A DNA stretch of 64,000 nt from Carallia brachiata. Its lineage: Eukaryota; Streptophyta; Magnoliopsida; Malpighiales; Rhizophoraceae. Under the pieces are notes generated by a model. That model did not search any database, was not told the DNA's origin, and was given only the letters and a program-made list of their open reading frames with translations. The DNA lies in the NCBI GenBank assembly GCA_021464245.1, contig JADCRB010000008.1, positions 495,590-559,589 of the forward strand, written 5' to 3'. How positions within the stretch are numbered: the first letter of the stretch is position 1; each line of letters opens with the position of its first letter. Shown one piece after another: positions 1 through 11,389 of this stretch. Both the position numbers and the translations under genes were made by a program.

Positions 1-600
1 AAATTAGAATTGTGGTGGTCCAATTACCAGCCTGTCAATCTTTTTTTCTCTCCAATCTCATGTTGCATCTGTCCATCAACATAATTTCTAACAACTTTCC
101 TTTACCCTTATGTTTCTCTCTCAATCTTTTTTGTTCAGTAACAATTGGCTTCTGGGTAATGGCTGACCTTTTTTGGATCAAAGATGTTAGAGAAAAGAAA
201 CATCAAGTACCTAACATAAATATCCACCCTCTCTTTCTATACTTTTTTCGTGCAGTACAAATTATGCCTAATGCAACTAACCAAAAAAAAAAAGGGCAAA
301 ATACTGCTCAAATTTAGCAAAGCCATAAAGAATTTGCATCAGAAAATTGGCCCAAAATGTGATGATTATTTTCTTTTTCCTTCCAAACTTAATCGTTGCT
401 TTTATTTAGATGTCACTTTCAGACCCATTTTCTCTGTAACGACTTGGCCCTCTCAAATTTTAAATACATATTTTGTAACATATTTACGTCTCTGTGTGTA
501 TGCCAGAATGAAATATATTTAATTCCCATTTGTAAAGGCATGGCTAGGGTGTAAGAGCTTATCATTGTTTCCATGCATTACCAGCCTCTAACTCACTGAA

Positions 601-780
601 ATGGCCTTTGGTTTTCAGAAAATTGGTCCACAGGCATGGATTGATTCATGTCAGGGCGAAGACAAGGGCACAAGCCATTTGTTTTATGGTCTCCATGAGA
701 GAGAAGAATTTTCTTCCCATGCCAGGGAGGCTGCCAAAGGACTTGTGGACTGTCTGGTTTTGCCTCCTTTAGAACTGTGA
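601..780 (+). CDS. possible terminal exon or small ORF of unknown function
   Basis: I do not recognise this protein. An ATG at 601 opens a 59-codon frame ending in TGA at 778-780. The same frame could also be a last exon, because an acceptor-like TTTTCAG lies just inside it near 618. From there the frame reads as ordinary protein (KIGPQAWIDSCQGEDKG, then HLFYGLHEREEF and AAKGLVDCL) with no low-complexity bias. No upstream exon was found in 1-600, which is AT-rich and has pyrimidine tracts. A longer antisense frame overlaps it but has poorer composition. It could be the 3' end of a gene starting left of the window, or a relic. Confidence 0.3.
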   Translation: MAFGFQKIGPQAWIDSCQGEDKGTSHLFYGLHEREEFSSHAREAAKGLVDCLVLPPLEL

Positions 781-1319
781 TCCACTTGAAGATTGCCCCC
801 CATCCTCTGGACACCCTAACCAAACGTAAAAATGATCCAAGGACCATCGTCCCTACAAGGTCTTTGTATATAGGTCCATTGTCTCTGACCAGGGTCCACC
901 ATATATCCAAAGTTTAAAGGCCTTATTTATTTATCAACTACACAAAAAAAAAAAACAAAACAAAAAAAACAAAAAAAGGAAAGAAAAGAAAAAGAAAAAA
1001 GTGATGGAAACTCTTTTCCCTCTCCTCCATTCGACACCACAATTTTAAGTATGGAAATTCTTTTATTTTTCTTTTTTCTTTTTTTTTTTCCTTTTATTCA
1101 AGTACGTAAATAATTTGAGTGCTACACATGCAGGCCCATATTTGCTTTTAAGAATGTGTGAATGAGAAATATTGGTGCTCCCATAGTCCATTATACTCTT
1201 ATGAACAAATTCAACAATCTCAATGTGCATACAAGGGACAAAATGAGAACCGAGATGTTAGTGCTCAAATATGGTGAGAATATAAAAAGAATATTATAAG
1301 TTTGAAGCAATATCACATT

Positions 1320-4300
1320 TAACTGATAGAGATACTTACATTTTCTTCATGCAAAGTATTGCCCACTCTACATGCTACACTGATCGTACCCAAGAACCGT
1401 GAAGATGGTTCTGCAAGTTTTGACAAATCACCATTTTCGCCATTATAGAATTACTCAAACTCCTGTTTCCATCGCTTTTCACCTTCATCAATAGGCTCTC
1501 CTACATAATACTCCTTCATTTCACAATCATCGTGCAGACCGTACAGCTTCTTTGGGTAGATGTGACTCCGAAAGAAGTTTATTAAGAGCACTGACCTCAT
1601 TTGCATGTTTTCTCTCGAGTTATCAATCTGCTTGAACGCTTTGGCAGCTTCTTGCTCTGCCCTCATAGCCCTCTTCTGTAAAAATAAAATAAAATAAAAT
1701 AAAGAAGAAAGGTTGAAGTGCAAAGGGAACAAATCAGCACTTGCTATGACCAAATTCAGTATTATGGCCCTGTAGTGGAACATTCGAATCAGCAAGATGT
1801 AAAATAGGTAAAGCCATTAAAAAGCCTTTTTCTATTGAACAATTTGAGACACATCTCTGCAGCAAACATTTTCAAACATTCTTATAAATTCAACATATAA
1901 ATATCATTTTTCAATTCATGATCAGAAACAAAATGACAAAAATTAAAGAAGAAACTTGACCAATATTCCTGCAATGGAGAAACTAAGATGAATAGGTGAC
2001 AGACAAAGGCTGAATATTTCTGTCCTGTCAAATGAAAATATGTTAGCAAAAAAAAAAGTGCCCAAAAAATCCCATGTGTTGGGCACCAGGGAACACGAGA
2101 ATCAAGTCAAAGCAAAACAAAAACATCTGTCGTCATCAATCTTCACTAGATCACATGGAGGGAAAAAATGTACAACAACATTTTTCCTTTTCCCAATCCC
2201 CTCAAGCTTTTTAGAACAGAACCCTCACAAAAAGGGATCAAAGCGACTTCCTTAAAAAATCCATGTATTTCTTATCCCTCCGCATAGCAACACCTATGCT
2301 TCAAACAACTCCATCAGTGTAAACGTATATCGAAACACATGAGAAAGACCAAGATGAGAAGAGAGAAGCCCATAGATAACAAGTTGCACCCAATGACCAA
2401 ATGATTAACAAATACTCCTCTTTCCTTTAGCACTGGACATATCTATCAAGCACAAACCACTACCAACATTTCTTCGGATTTTCTATTATCAACAAAGGAG
2501 GTGCTCTTGATTTCCAAATAGCCTTCCCTTTAAAAAAAAATCCTCATATCTTTTAAATAAGCTCTATACAAGACTTTTGTTACTGGCAAATTCCAGTTCT
2601 CAACACGGCTAATTTCCACTAATCCCTCGAGAAAACAGCACTCCAACTTTCCATCCTATATTATGTAGTCCCACCACAGCTTCTACTCTGTTCGTCTTCC
2701 AATCACGTCTCTAAACCATCTCTTACCTCCAATTGTGAAAAGGAGTCAAATGGTTCCAGATAGTATCAGCAGGCTTCCAAACACAAATAGCATAAGAAGT
2801 GAGACTAAGTGTGATTCCACGATATTGACTAAAGTAGAAGGCACAAAATCAGGAGTTCAGCATTATGATTGCCTATATTAGCTCAAACAAACTGATTGAC
2901 CTCAAAGTGTCCATGTCTCACACTGCCACATAAAGGTATAAGTGTTGAAGGACCAAACTAATTTGGATGCATGCAGCATGCTCGAACTGGACATTAGTAT
3001 TGTAGTCAATCTAACAAAGGCAATGGGAAAGGTTGCTGCTCAATATCTGGGATACCTAGGAAATTAGTGTTAGTACATGGAATCCGAACACCATAGAGAG
3101 TGCAAGATAGTTGACAAGGTTGGAATTTCAGGTGCCATCTTTTTTTTTGGCCTAAGCATCCCTTTGTTCAGGGTATGGCAACATCATTAAAGCATTCTTC
3201 CGTAATGATGCAAAATAGTTGCAAATCTAATTCAGCTGTATATTCTTCACTGAAATTTCTATGAATTTACCATGTGGCACAATTAATGACACTGCTATGA
3301 GCATACAGAAGTCATGCTATCTGAGGATAAATAATGTAGGAAAGCTCATTAAAATGTTCAAGCTTCTTCTGAACCTTCTATTGCATATGACTTGTCTGAA
3401 TAACTATATCAAAGTGAGTGACATTTCAACAACATTGTGCAGCCAAATGGTGGCAAGAATGGTAGAACAATGAAATCAATAAAAGCAACATAACAAGGCA
3501 TTTCCTGCTGCTTTCCATTATGGGTGAAACACTTGGAATTGGACATTTAAGGAGTGGGGACAGTTCACGTGGAATGATGTTGAGGCTAAAAGGAGATGCA
3601 CAATTTACCAAGTCATCTAGAGGATTGTGTTGAGTTGCTACTGAAATTCCTGCATGGTTAATCTAAGAATCAAATTTTGGCGTGAGGAACTAAGCATCCT
3701 TCTCCCCTTATCTTTCCTTCTTGTATTAATTACTGGGCCTTGCTTGTCATTTACCTCCATCATATCATGATGAACACGCACTTTGAGATCAAAAGAGCCT
3801 GGGGTGTTTGTAATAGCTTCAGCACAATCTGGAGTAGTTCAACGATTCTCAACTTGTTCAGATGTGCCTTCTTCCACACCAACATCTGTGTCCTCAGGGC
3901 CTTAAAAATGTGTCCACTTCCACCAACAGGATTCAGATGTTACAGACCTACTTGAATCCAAAAATTTTCAACCGGTTCCTCATCACCATCTTCGTCTACT
4001 CTAGGTAACTGCTGATGCAGATACATAAGGCTCTTCAATTGACTCAAACTTTTACGAGCATCCATTGGAGTTAATACACATGCCTTGTGATTTGCAATTA
4101 CTTGAATATCCTACTGGCAAGTCAACAATAAGGGATAAGAGTCAAGAATGAAAGTCTACCCTTCGCTAGCGTATAACTTCTCGCAGGTGATTCACATCAT
4201 CCTCCATCTCTTCATTTTGCATTGCCACCTAGAGATTCCTGCAACAAAAAAGTCAACTTAGAGTCTCTGGATGGAATATGCGATTGCGTTCCCGTTTGAG

Positions 4301-7270
4301 AAATTTCAGCAACCATGTTTATCAAGTTCCTGCAACTCCAACAATCAGCACAATCAGCAGAAAAATGGCATCAAGAATCATGACAATCTCGTTAAGTGCA
4401 GCTCAACTCATTTTTCCATTGACTGACATGAGAAAACCACAGAACACATTGAATGAATAAGAGACATTAGAAATTTAGTTGTTTTTAGACAAGAAAATGC
4501 AACTAAATGAATTATCTATTTACAAATATTGTATGCATTTCACAAAATGTTCCTGTATGTTTTTCAATCTCATTGATTTGGTCCTCCATGACTGGTTTTC
4601 GAACTGAGAAATTTTATTTTAATGTCTAATCAAATTCATTTTCTGAACAGAAGGCTTTCTATATTCCTCAAGCTTCATGCTTTTTCATGCCGAACATTAT
4701 GTGCTTTGCACGATCACGCAGAAAACGTGATTTGCCAGCACAAAACAGCAATTAATGAAACAATGAGTGGTCATACCCAAGCTGTGAAAGCTATCTATTA
4801 ATATTTCCTGCCTCCTTCAAGCGTTTGCCTGCAGCGCCAGTTAATTTTTGTCCTTCTGACCCAGAAAGATCAATAAGATTTATCGTGCTTTTTCTTAAGT
4901 TGCTTATGCCATCAGCCATGCTCTGTAAGAAAAAAATTTACTTTTAGAGTCCTCCAACATAAAAATATGAGACAAAACCAACAAAAAGAAGAAGCATCAG
5001 AAAAGTCATTATCACAAGAATCACAAAAGGAACAAACAGCACAGAAATCCATTTTTTTAACAGCAGCTAAGCACAAGTTTTACCATAATAGATCAGGATC
5101 TATATCCTCTTCCCAAGAAAAATAAAAGAAACAAAAAGAGGAGCACAATTCCATATATCGGAATTACAATAGTCTTCCAGCATTTGCAAAGGTAAAGAAT
5201 AATGTGGGATTTGAAGACAAAAATATCCTGTTTTATCAGAGGACAATAGAAACAAGAAAGCGCAAATGAAAAGTAAAATAAAAATGTGTGTGCGAATTGT
5301 AGAAAGCAATACGTTGAATTGAGATAGTACAACAAAAGTGAAAACGCTATGTGAGCAGCAGCTCTCTGCATTTATGCTGATTGCACCAGTCCTCCTGTTG
5401 GACAAACCCTGAAGCACATGGTTAGCATTTGTAGAGAAATGATTGGAGTTTTTTTTTTTTTTTTAATGAAACAACAAATTGGCAAATAGGAATCAATACA
5501 AAAATTGAAACAAGCATAGGGTATGGCAACCACCAAAGGTCCACTTAGTTAAGCATTTCCTACTTTTCTTTTGTTTACTGAAAGTATCGGAACACCAAGG
5601 ACCAAGGTTGTCCTTGCTACAGCCATTTTTTTTTCTCTTCATTTCTAATGTAGCAGTTCAAGAAAATACACAGGAATTGTTACTTGCATGGAACATTACT
5701 AAGGAACCCAACACACAAAAATAATATACCTCCACAAAAACTCGCAGTTTATGACAGCCTAGGTTACCTATCTGCAATTTCCTACAGTCAAAAGCAAACC
5801 TCAGTTATGTATTCCATAGACAGTGTTAAATCTTCCCCATAAACAGAGCAAAAGTCAGAGAAAAACTCCCCTTATTTTTTTGTTACATCATGTGTGGCAT
5901 GGTTGCTGCTTCAACAAATTTTCTCCAGGAAAGATAAATACTAGCTTTTCTAAGCAGTTTATGACAGCCTACATTACCTATCTGCAATTTCCCACAGTCG
6001 AAATGCAAACCTCAGTTTGTATTCCATAGACAGTGTAAACTCTTCCCCATAAAGAGAGCAAAGGTCAGAGAGAAACTCCCCTTATTTTTTACATCATGTG
6101 CGGCATGCTTGCTGCTTCAACAAATTTTCTCCAGGAAAGATAAATACTAGCTTTTCTAAGCAGTTTATGACAGCCTACATTACCTATCTGCAATTTCCCA
6201 CATTCGAAATGCAAACCTCAGTTTGTATTCCATAGACAGTGTTAAATCTTCCCCCATAAAGAGAGCGGAACTCCCCTTATTTGTTGTTACATCATGTGCG
6301 GCATGCTTGCTGCTTCAAAAATTTTCTCCTGGAATGATAAATATTAGCTTTTCTAAGCAGACCACTCAAATGTTTGCCTTATGTAAACTCCCATAAACAG
6401 TATCAAGACAAGAAAGGTAAACCGTCCCTAGCTTAGAAAGCATTTATGTTGATTCATAGGAGAAGAAAAATAAGAATCAACCTTGATCAGGAGCTGAGTG
6501 ACATCTTTCATCGTAAACAAGTACTCCTCTCTAAGATTTTCTACATGAACACCAGATTTGCCATCTTCTCTTATCTGGTAGTTGGCATACACAAAGGACT
6601 TAAAAAACAGACTGATGCCCTGCAAAATCTAATCTCCCTTTTCACCTGAAGGTTTCTTTGGCTTGGATCCAGAAAATCAGTTATTTGTTCCTTATATATC
6701 TGAAAAAGTATAGAGAAGAATCAACTAATGCAAGATATTTCAGTAAAGAAGATGATACCACAAATTACAGCATCAACACTCAACCCAAGAAAAGAGCAGC
6801 GACATTGATACTTGAGTTGCTTGTCAGCATGCCTAATTTGCTCCTACAGCAGAACACTGGATCATAAATCAGCAATGATTGAATTTCAACAAGTTTGGCC
6901 AAAGCAATTACTTGATCTTTACCTCATTGATTCAGGAAAATGCTCGCTAAAAGACACACGGGGTCAAACCTTCATGATCAATTGATAGGTTCTCTTCAAG
7001 CAAGGAATCGGCTGGTCCCCACATTATGAAGGCCTTGCCACTACCTGTCTGAATAAATTCCAAAATAACAATGGTTAACAGGATCATAATTTTTTTGGTC
7101 AATATATTTAGCTCGAGCTTCAACATTAAATTTTGCATGATTGGTGGGACCTCATCTTATGTAATGCAGCATAAGATTCGGAAATAAACTTAAATTGGAA
7201 ACTACCTGTCCGTGGGCAAAAACTGAAATCCAGCCACGCAGTTCTCAAAAGAGGGGCTCCCACAAGCTCC
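1320..7270 (-). pseudogene. decayed KIN-12A/B (PAKRP1-type) phragmoplast kinesin
   Basis: On the minus strand, kinesin-12 fragments occur in family order. Near 7,270-7,190 there is a degenerate block like VENCVAGFNSSVFAYGQ. At 7,048-6,947 lies the P-loop exon (TGSGKAFIMWGP, then GLTPCVF), followed by TAG and TGA where the family has coding residues. At ~6,840-6,790 is HADKQLKYQCRCSF, at ~6,700-6,640 EQITDFLDPSQRNLQ, at ~6,590-6,480 IREDGKSGVHVENL. At ~5,410-5,330 is switch I (SNRRTGAISINAES), and at ~4,920-4,800 switch II ([17 protein letters not shown]) with a TAG inside NINR*LSQLG. Neck and stalk pieces follow at ~4,210 (DDVNHLREVIR), ~4,030-3,960 (LPRVDEDGDEEP) and ~3,570-3,480 (CPIPSVSPIMESSRK). 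The C-terminal region is at ~1,690-1,330 (GEPIDEGEKRWKQEFE; GDLSKLAEPSS). Functional relatives are plus-end motors of the cytokinetic phragmoplast. Several stops, missing stalk exons and scattered damage make this copy non-coding. Confidence 0.85.
5745..6360. repeat. three tandem copies of a ~206-210-bp unit
   Basis: The unit begins with GCAGTTTATGACAGCCT, passes through ACCTATCTGCAATTTCC and CATAGACAGTGT, and ends with TACTAGCTTTTCTAAGCAG. Copy starts are at 5745, 5955 and 6161, giving units of 210, 206 and about 200 bp. Copies two and three are closer to each other than to copy one. The array sits where an intron would lie between two motor fragments of the decayed kinesin, so it looks like local duplication after the gene had lost function. 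Confidence 0.9.
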
Positions 7271-7610
7271 TAGGAATGTGGTTAAGTTTCTGTAGACTTG
7301 CTTCAGTCTTAGGCTCCTAGGAATGTTGTCTTTGGTGTACCTTGCTATTTATCCAACAGATTCCCAGAACTCTTGATCTCTAGAAAGGGTTAAAAATAAG
7401 GAATTATATCTTCCCCTAGGTTTCATTGTTGAAAGCAACCAACCTTGGGTGTACAATATATGTCTTCTGGTCACTGCTTTGGAGCGTCCCATCTTCTGTG
7501 GTCATCCCAGAAATTGAGATGAAATAGTCTTGAGAGTCACTGATTGATTTTTGTGTGTTACATGGTATTCTATTTCTTTTTTTGTTGACACACCACATAT
7601 TTGATAACAG

Positions 7611-7726
7611 TGCGAATGCAGGCATTAAAAAGGGATGAGGAGGAGGAGGGAGAGATGATAGTTCGGAAGATTTCCGATGGACATACCTTCACATTAGATT
7701 CGGTTGCTGATACAGAGGCAAAACAG
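7611..7726 (+). pseudogene. inverted KIN-12 motor exon (first beta-strand region)
   Basis: On the plus strand, opposite to the rest of the kinesin copy, an acceptor (GATAACAG) precedes a frame reading VRMQALKRDEEEEGEMIV, then RKISDGHTFTLDSVADTEAKQ-type sequence, closed by a CAG/GTGCAC donor at 7726/7727. It corresponds to the VRMRPLN...GEMIVQKIS...TFTFDSVAD start of KIN-12 motor domains, the exon expected just upstream of the P-loop exon. Its orientation implies an inversion with a breakpoint between about 7.27 and 7.61 kb, or insertion of a second, oppositely oriented copy. Confidence 0.65.
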
Positions 7727-7830
7727 GTGCACTTTTTCTTTTTGCTTTGTGACTAATGACTATTGTTGTCATTTGCTCATTTTTTTTCACTGCCTTTCTG
7801 AAATATGGAAACAAAATCAACCTTGCCTTA

Positions 7831-8285
7831 CAAAATGTCAACAAGTTTTAAATGCCAGCCTTGTAATCCAGACCATCAGCTGAAAAAGGGCCAGAAAGAA
7901 AAGAAATATATCAGGATCAGCATCATAAAAACTGATAAGGAGGAGAGTGAATGATATATTAGCTATATGCTTATGTCAAGGAAAGGAAATTCAAGGGTAA
8001 AGGGGCAGCGACTTTAGCAAACCACTTTTTGAGTGATCAGTTCTCATTCTTGCATCGCAAAATGTCAACAAGTTTTAAATGCCAGCCTTGTAATCCCGAC
8101 CATCAGCTGAAAAAGGGCCAGAAAGAAAAGAAATATATCAGAATCAGCATTATAAAAGCTGATAAGGAGGAGAGTGAATGATATATTAGCTCTATGCTAT
8201 GTCAAGGAAAGGAAATTCAAGAGCAAACGGGCAACAACTTTAGCAAACCACTTTTTGAGTGATCAGTTCTGATTGTTGCATTGCA
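7831..8285. repeat. tandem duplication of a ~227-bp segment
   Basis: Copy A (7831-8057) and copy B (8058-8285) both begin CAAAATGTCAACAAG and share TGCCAGCCTTGTAATCC, AAAAAGGGCCAGAAAG, GATAAGGAGGAGAGTG and ACCACTTTTTGAGTGATCAG. They differ by scattered substitutions and one or two small indels. A more diverged third copy of the first ~140 bp lies at 9778-9917. No protein is encoded. Confidence 0.9.
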
Positions 8286-8460
8286 GCTTCTAGATATGTT
8301 ATGATGACCATCTGCACCGATATAGTTAAGCATAGAGAGTATGATACCAACCAATTTTGAGGAACGAATCCAAGCTAGAGTATATCAGAGTTTCTATTTA
8401 CCTGGGTGCTAAAGTTTTTACCCGTCAAGAATCATCAAGTCACGCAACACACCTACGGAA

Positions 8461-8700
8461 TATGACATTGATAAGTTGGAGGAACAGAAGTCAATGTTGA
8501 AGCAGAAAATCGCAGAACTGCAAAATGCAAAAGATTATGCAAAGGGTTTTTGATGCTTTTAGAGGCAATAAACCACTTGGAAGAGAAGCGCAAGGAGAAA
8601 TATGTTGAGGGAGCCTCGCTGGTTCGGATTTTAATATATTACCATGGAAGCTAGCACCAGATGGCAAATTCAACGCAATCCCTCCAAAGAGGTAAAATTG
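8461..8700 (+). other. coiled-coil-like coding remnant, plus strand, unrecognised
   Basis: A plus-strand frame reads EYDIDKLEEQKSMLKQKIAE and continues in coiled-coil fashion for about ten residues. After a one-base shift it continues as DAFRGNKPLGREAQGEIC, then a stop, then FNILPWKLAPDGKF. The heptad-like composition looks like former protein-coding sequence. The last part recurs, more degraded, at 10,660-10,700. I cannot name the family. Confidence 0.35.
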
Positions 8701-8781
8701 GGCATCAAACAGCCAACATTTGTGCAGCACAAGATAATTAAAAAAAAAACAAGATTTTATCGAATCTATTTCTGCAATTAC

Positions 8782-10090
8782 CTGGCAAAAAAGTTCACTC
8801 TTCATGTCATCTAGTTCCTAGATATTCTGTGTCAAAGACCTGGTTTGTCTGTCATAAATATCAGGTTACCTTGACAACACTTTAATTGTTCTATCTGAAG
8901 TTTCAGTCCAGCACAAGAAGTAAGCGACCAAAAAAAAAAAAAAAGGTTGTGAAAAACAACCGTATACCTGGATATCTTCCTCAACTCTACATAAGCCAGT
9001 ATCTACTGCAATGAGGTCTTCTGCCAGCATCCATGACTTGTTCATTTCCTATGTATGAAGGATATCTCTGTAAGTCCACAATCAAAATGGAAAAAGGCCA
9101 TTGTAATGGACAAACTAAACTATTGGAGGCCCATAACATAAATCGTGAAGTAGAAAAATTAGTCTTGTAGGTTGTGGCTTCAGAAGAAACAAGCAATCAG
9201 CCTCTCTAAGAGTTAAACTCTAAAAAGTACCCAAAAAAAATAAATAAATAAATAACAAAAACAAAAAGAAAAGGTGATAGTCCAACGGATCTCTCTTTCT
9301 AACTGTCACTAAGGCATGTCACAATATTAAAAAAATTTCCCAAAGAAAGCAAAGCATCTTAGATAAAAAAACAAAAAGTATCCAAGATAAGACCCAAGGC
9401 AGATCAAAGATACGGTGTAAATTACAATGTAACCACTCAGCCGGACCCACAATTTTATCTAAAGCACCGAGAAGCAGTTGAAGCTTTGGAAGAATAACAT
9501 CTTCAAGGACTTTAAACGCACCAGTAATTGGCTTACCTCATAGACTTCTGGTGGGTCATACTGTTTTTCAAGTGCCAGCCTTTGCAGTGCCGTCTCAATC
9601 CTGTTTGGCTCCAGCCTCCCAATTTTGTAAACCCCTTTCTCTTCTTCACAACTCAAGCAACCCTTCCCAAAAAAAAAAAAAAAGGAACACAAAAAAGAAC
9701 AGAGAACAATTGTTAGAACATCAACAACAAGAAAAAAGGCTTCACATGTACAAAATATGCAAGCATATGGGTTAAACACCAGCCTTGCAATCCAGATCTT
9801 CAGCTAAAAACGGGCCAAAAAGGAAGGACGGGGAGATAGAGATATATCAGAATCAACAATTTACAAACTGATGAGGGGGAGAATGAATGATGTATGAGCC
9901 ATATGCTTTCGTCTAGGGGCCCTCAATCTCAATATTCTGTAAACAAGAAACAGTTGAAGCTACATAAGTAACAACTACAAGAACTTTCACACATCAGTGT
10001 TTGGCTTACCTTAATGTCTCCGTGAGTCAACTGCTTTTGAAGTTTCAGCCATTGCAGTGCCATCTTTTTCACCTCTAGTTCTTTTATTTT
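8782..10090 (-). other. exon-like coiled-coil modules, minus strand, unrecognised
   Basis: Four minus-strand blocks have coding character and plausible splice sites. About 10,090-10,010 reads KELEVKKMALQWLKLQKQL and ends at a GTAAGCC donor. About 9,650-9,537 reads GRLEPNRIETALQRLALEKQ and also ends at GTAAGCC. Block 9,048-8,968 is a clean 81-bp exon (EMNKSWMLAEDLIAVDTG, then LCRVEEDIQ). Block 8,817-8,782 is a 36-bp exon (ELDDMKSELFCQ). The first two are diverged copies of each other, so part of the array arose by duplication. I do not recognise the protein. It may be a decayed gene or an intact small coiled-coil gene whose other exons I failed to find. Confidence 0.35.
9778..9917. repeat. diverged third copy of the 7.8-8.3 kb repeat
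   Basis: The segment from CCAGCCTTGCAATCCAGATC to GAGCCATATGCTTTCGTC matches the first part of both units of the duplication at 7831-8285 (same order of motifs, more substitutions). It shows that the unit has also moved or been duplicated about 1.6 kb away. Confidence 0.75.
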
Positions 10091-10746
10091 GAAAGTAAAA
10101 TTGCAATTTAAAGATAAACTATAGTGAGAAAGCAACAAAGGGCAAAGGTAGAAATTAAATTGTCTGTTAAATTAAGGATCAATCTCCACACCATCATACT
10201 CAGAATCTTCTCAGACAAATCAAGGAGCGAGGCCAGAATTCCAAAAGTCACGCCTGCCGCTCTTTCTTCAAATCTTAGCCACAATTGTCCGGCCGCGAAA
10301 TGCTGATGGCGCCCTGGTCTTCAAGACCCAATGCATCCTTGTCTTCCTGCCAGCAAGATTACGTTATGGTTATAGATATCCCTTTCGGACAAGAAAATCA
10401 ATAAAGAACTACCCCTGAACACAGAAACTATATATATTTCCATAAAGAACCATAAAAAAATTCAAAAAAAAAACGAAAAAAAAGAACACAGGCTAGCAAA
10501 CAGAAAGCAGAATGAAAAAGAAAACAATATGAGAAAATTAAATCAATGTACAATTGAATAGAAACTGAAGGATAAAAGAACTTATCTTACTGTTCCATCA
10601 GTTCCACGAGGAGATTGCTTGCGTAAATGGGGCGGCGAAAAACCAACAAGAAGGACAATTGATATCACCATGGACGTTAGCACCAGTTGGCTAATTCAAG
10701 GCATCCACAAAAAAAAATTTTAAAAAATTATAAACTGGAAAAGCTA

Positions 10747-10747
10747 G

Positions 10748-10779
<32 letters not shown>
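10747..10779. repeat. poly(A) tract of about 30 bases
   Basis: A nearly pure A run in the degenerate region. It could be the tail of an old retroposon, but no target-site duplication or body was recognised around it. Confidence 0.8.
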
Positions 10780-10780
<1 letters not shown>

Positions 10781-11389
10781 TTAATGACAAATCATTAAAC
10801 TTTCGTACTCCACTTTATGTCTTCAAAGCACAACATCTTAGCCACCATCTCCTGCAATGTCTTTAAAGAACTATCAATTGACGGAAAAATATTGCCATAA
10901 AGAATCATAAAAAAGAAAACAAGCAAACTGACAAGAGAAAGGACAGAAACGTAAACAAAATCTGAGGATTACACACTGAGACAAGTAAAGTAGGATTAGC
11001 GTAATTTCACACAACAAAGGATTGGTAATAATAGAAGACATCTACGTATCCAAAAACAAGATTTCCTTCAAGAACAATAGAATGTGGACAAATAAGCAAA
11101 GGAAAAAAAAAGAAAAGAAAAGAAAGAGAGAAGCGCACTGTCAAGAAAGATGACAAAACATTAGCAGAGAGGGATTGGAGGTTCAAGAAAGAAAGAAAAT
11201 AGGTAAAAAAAATAGAAACATAAATAGCAGATTGAATAGATTTGATAAACTAAGAAATTAAAAAAAAATGAAAAAGAAAAGGAAACGCTGACAAAAAAAA
11301 AAAAAAACAGAGTTCTGTTAGGGAAAGAGGAGAGAGAGAGCAGAAGACAGGAGGAGAAAAGAAAAGAAACAAAAAATAATGGCTACGGA

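Noticed and set aside
593..910. Minus-strand frame of 105 codons
   Set aside because: It is antisense to a better-looking plus-strand frame and its translation resembles no family.
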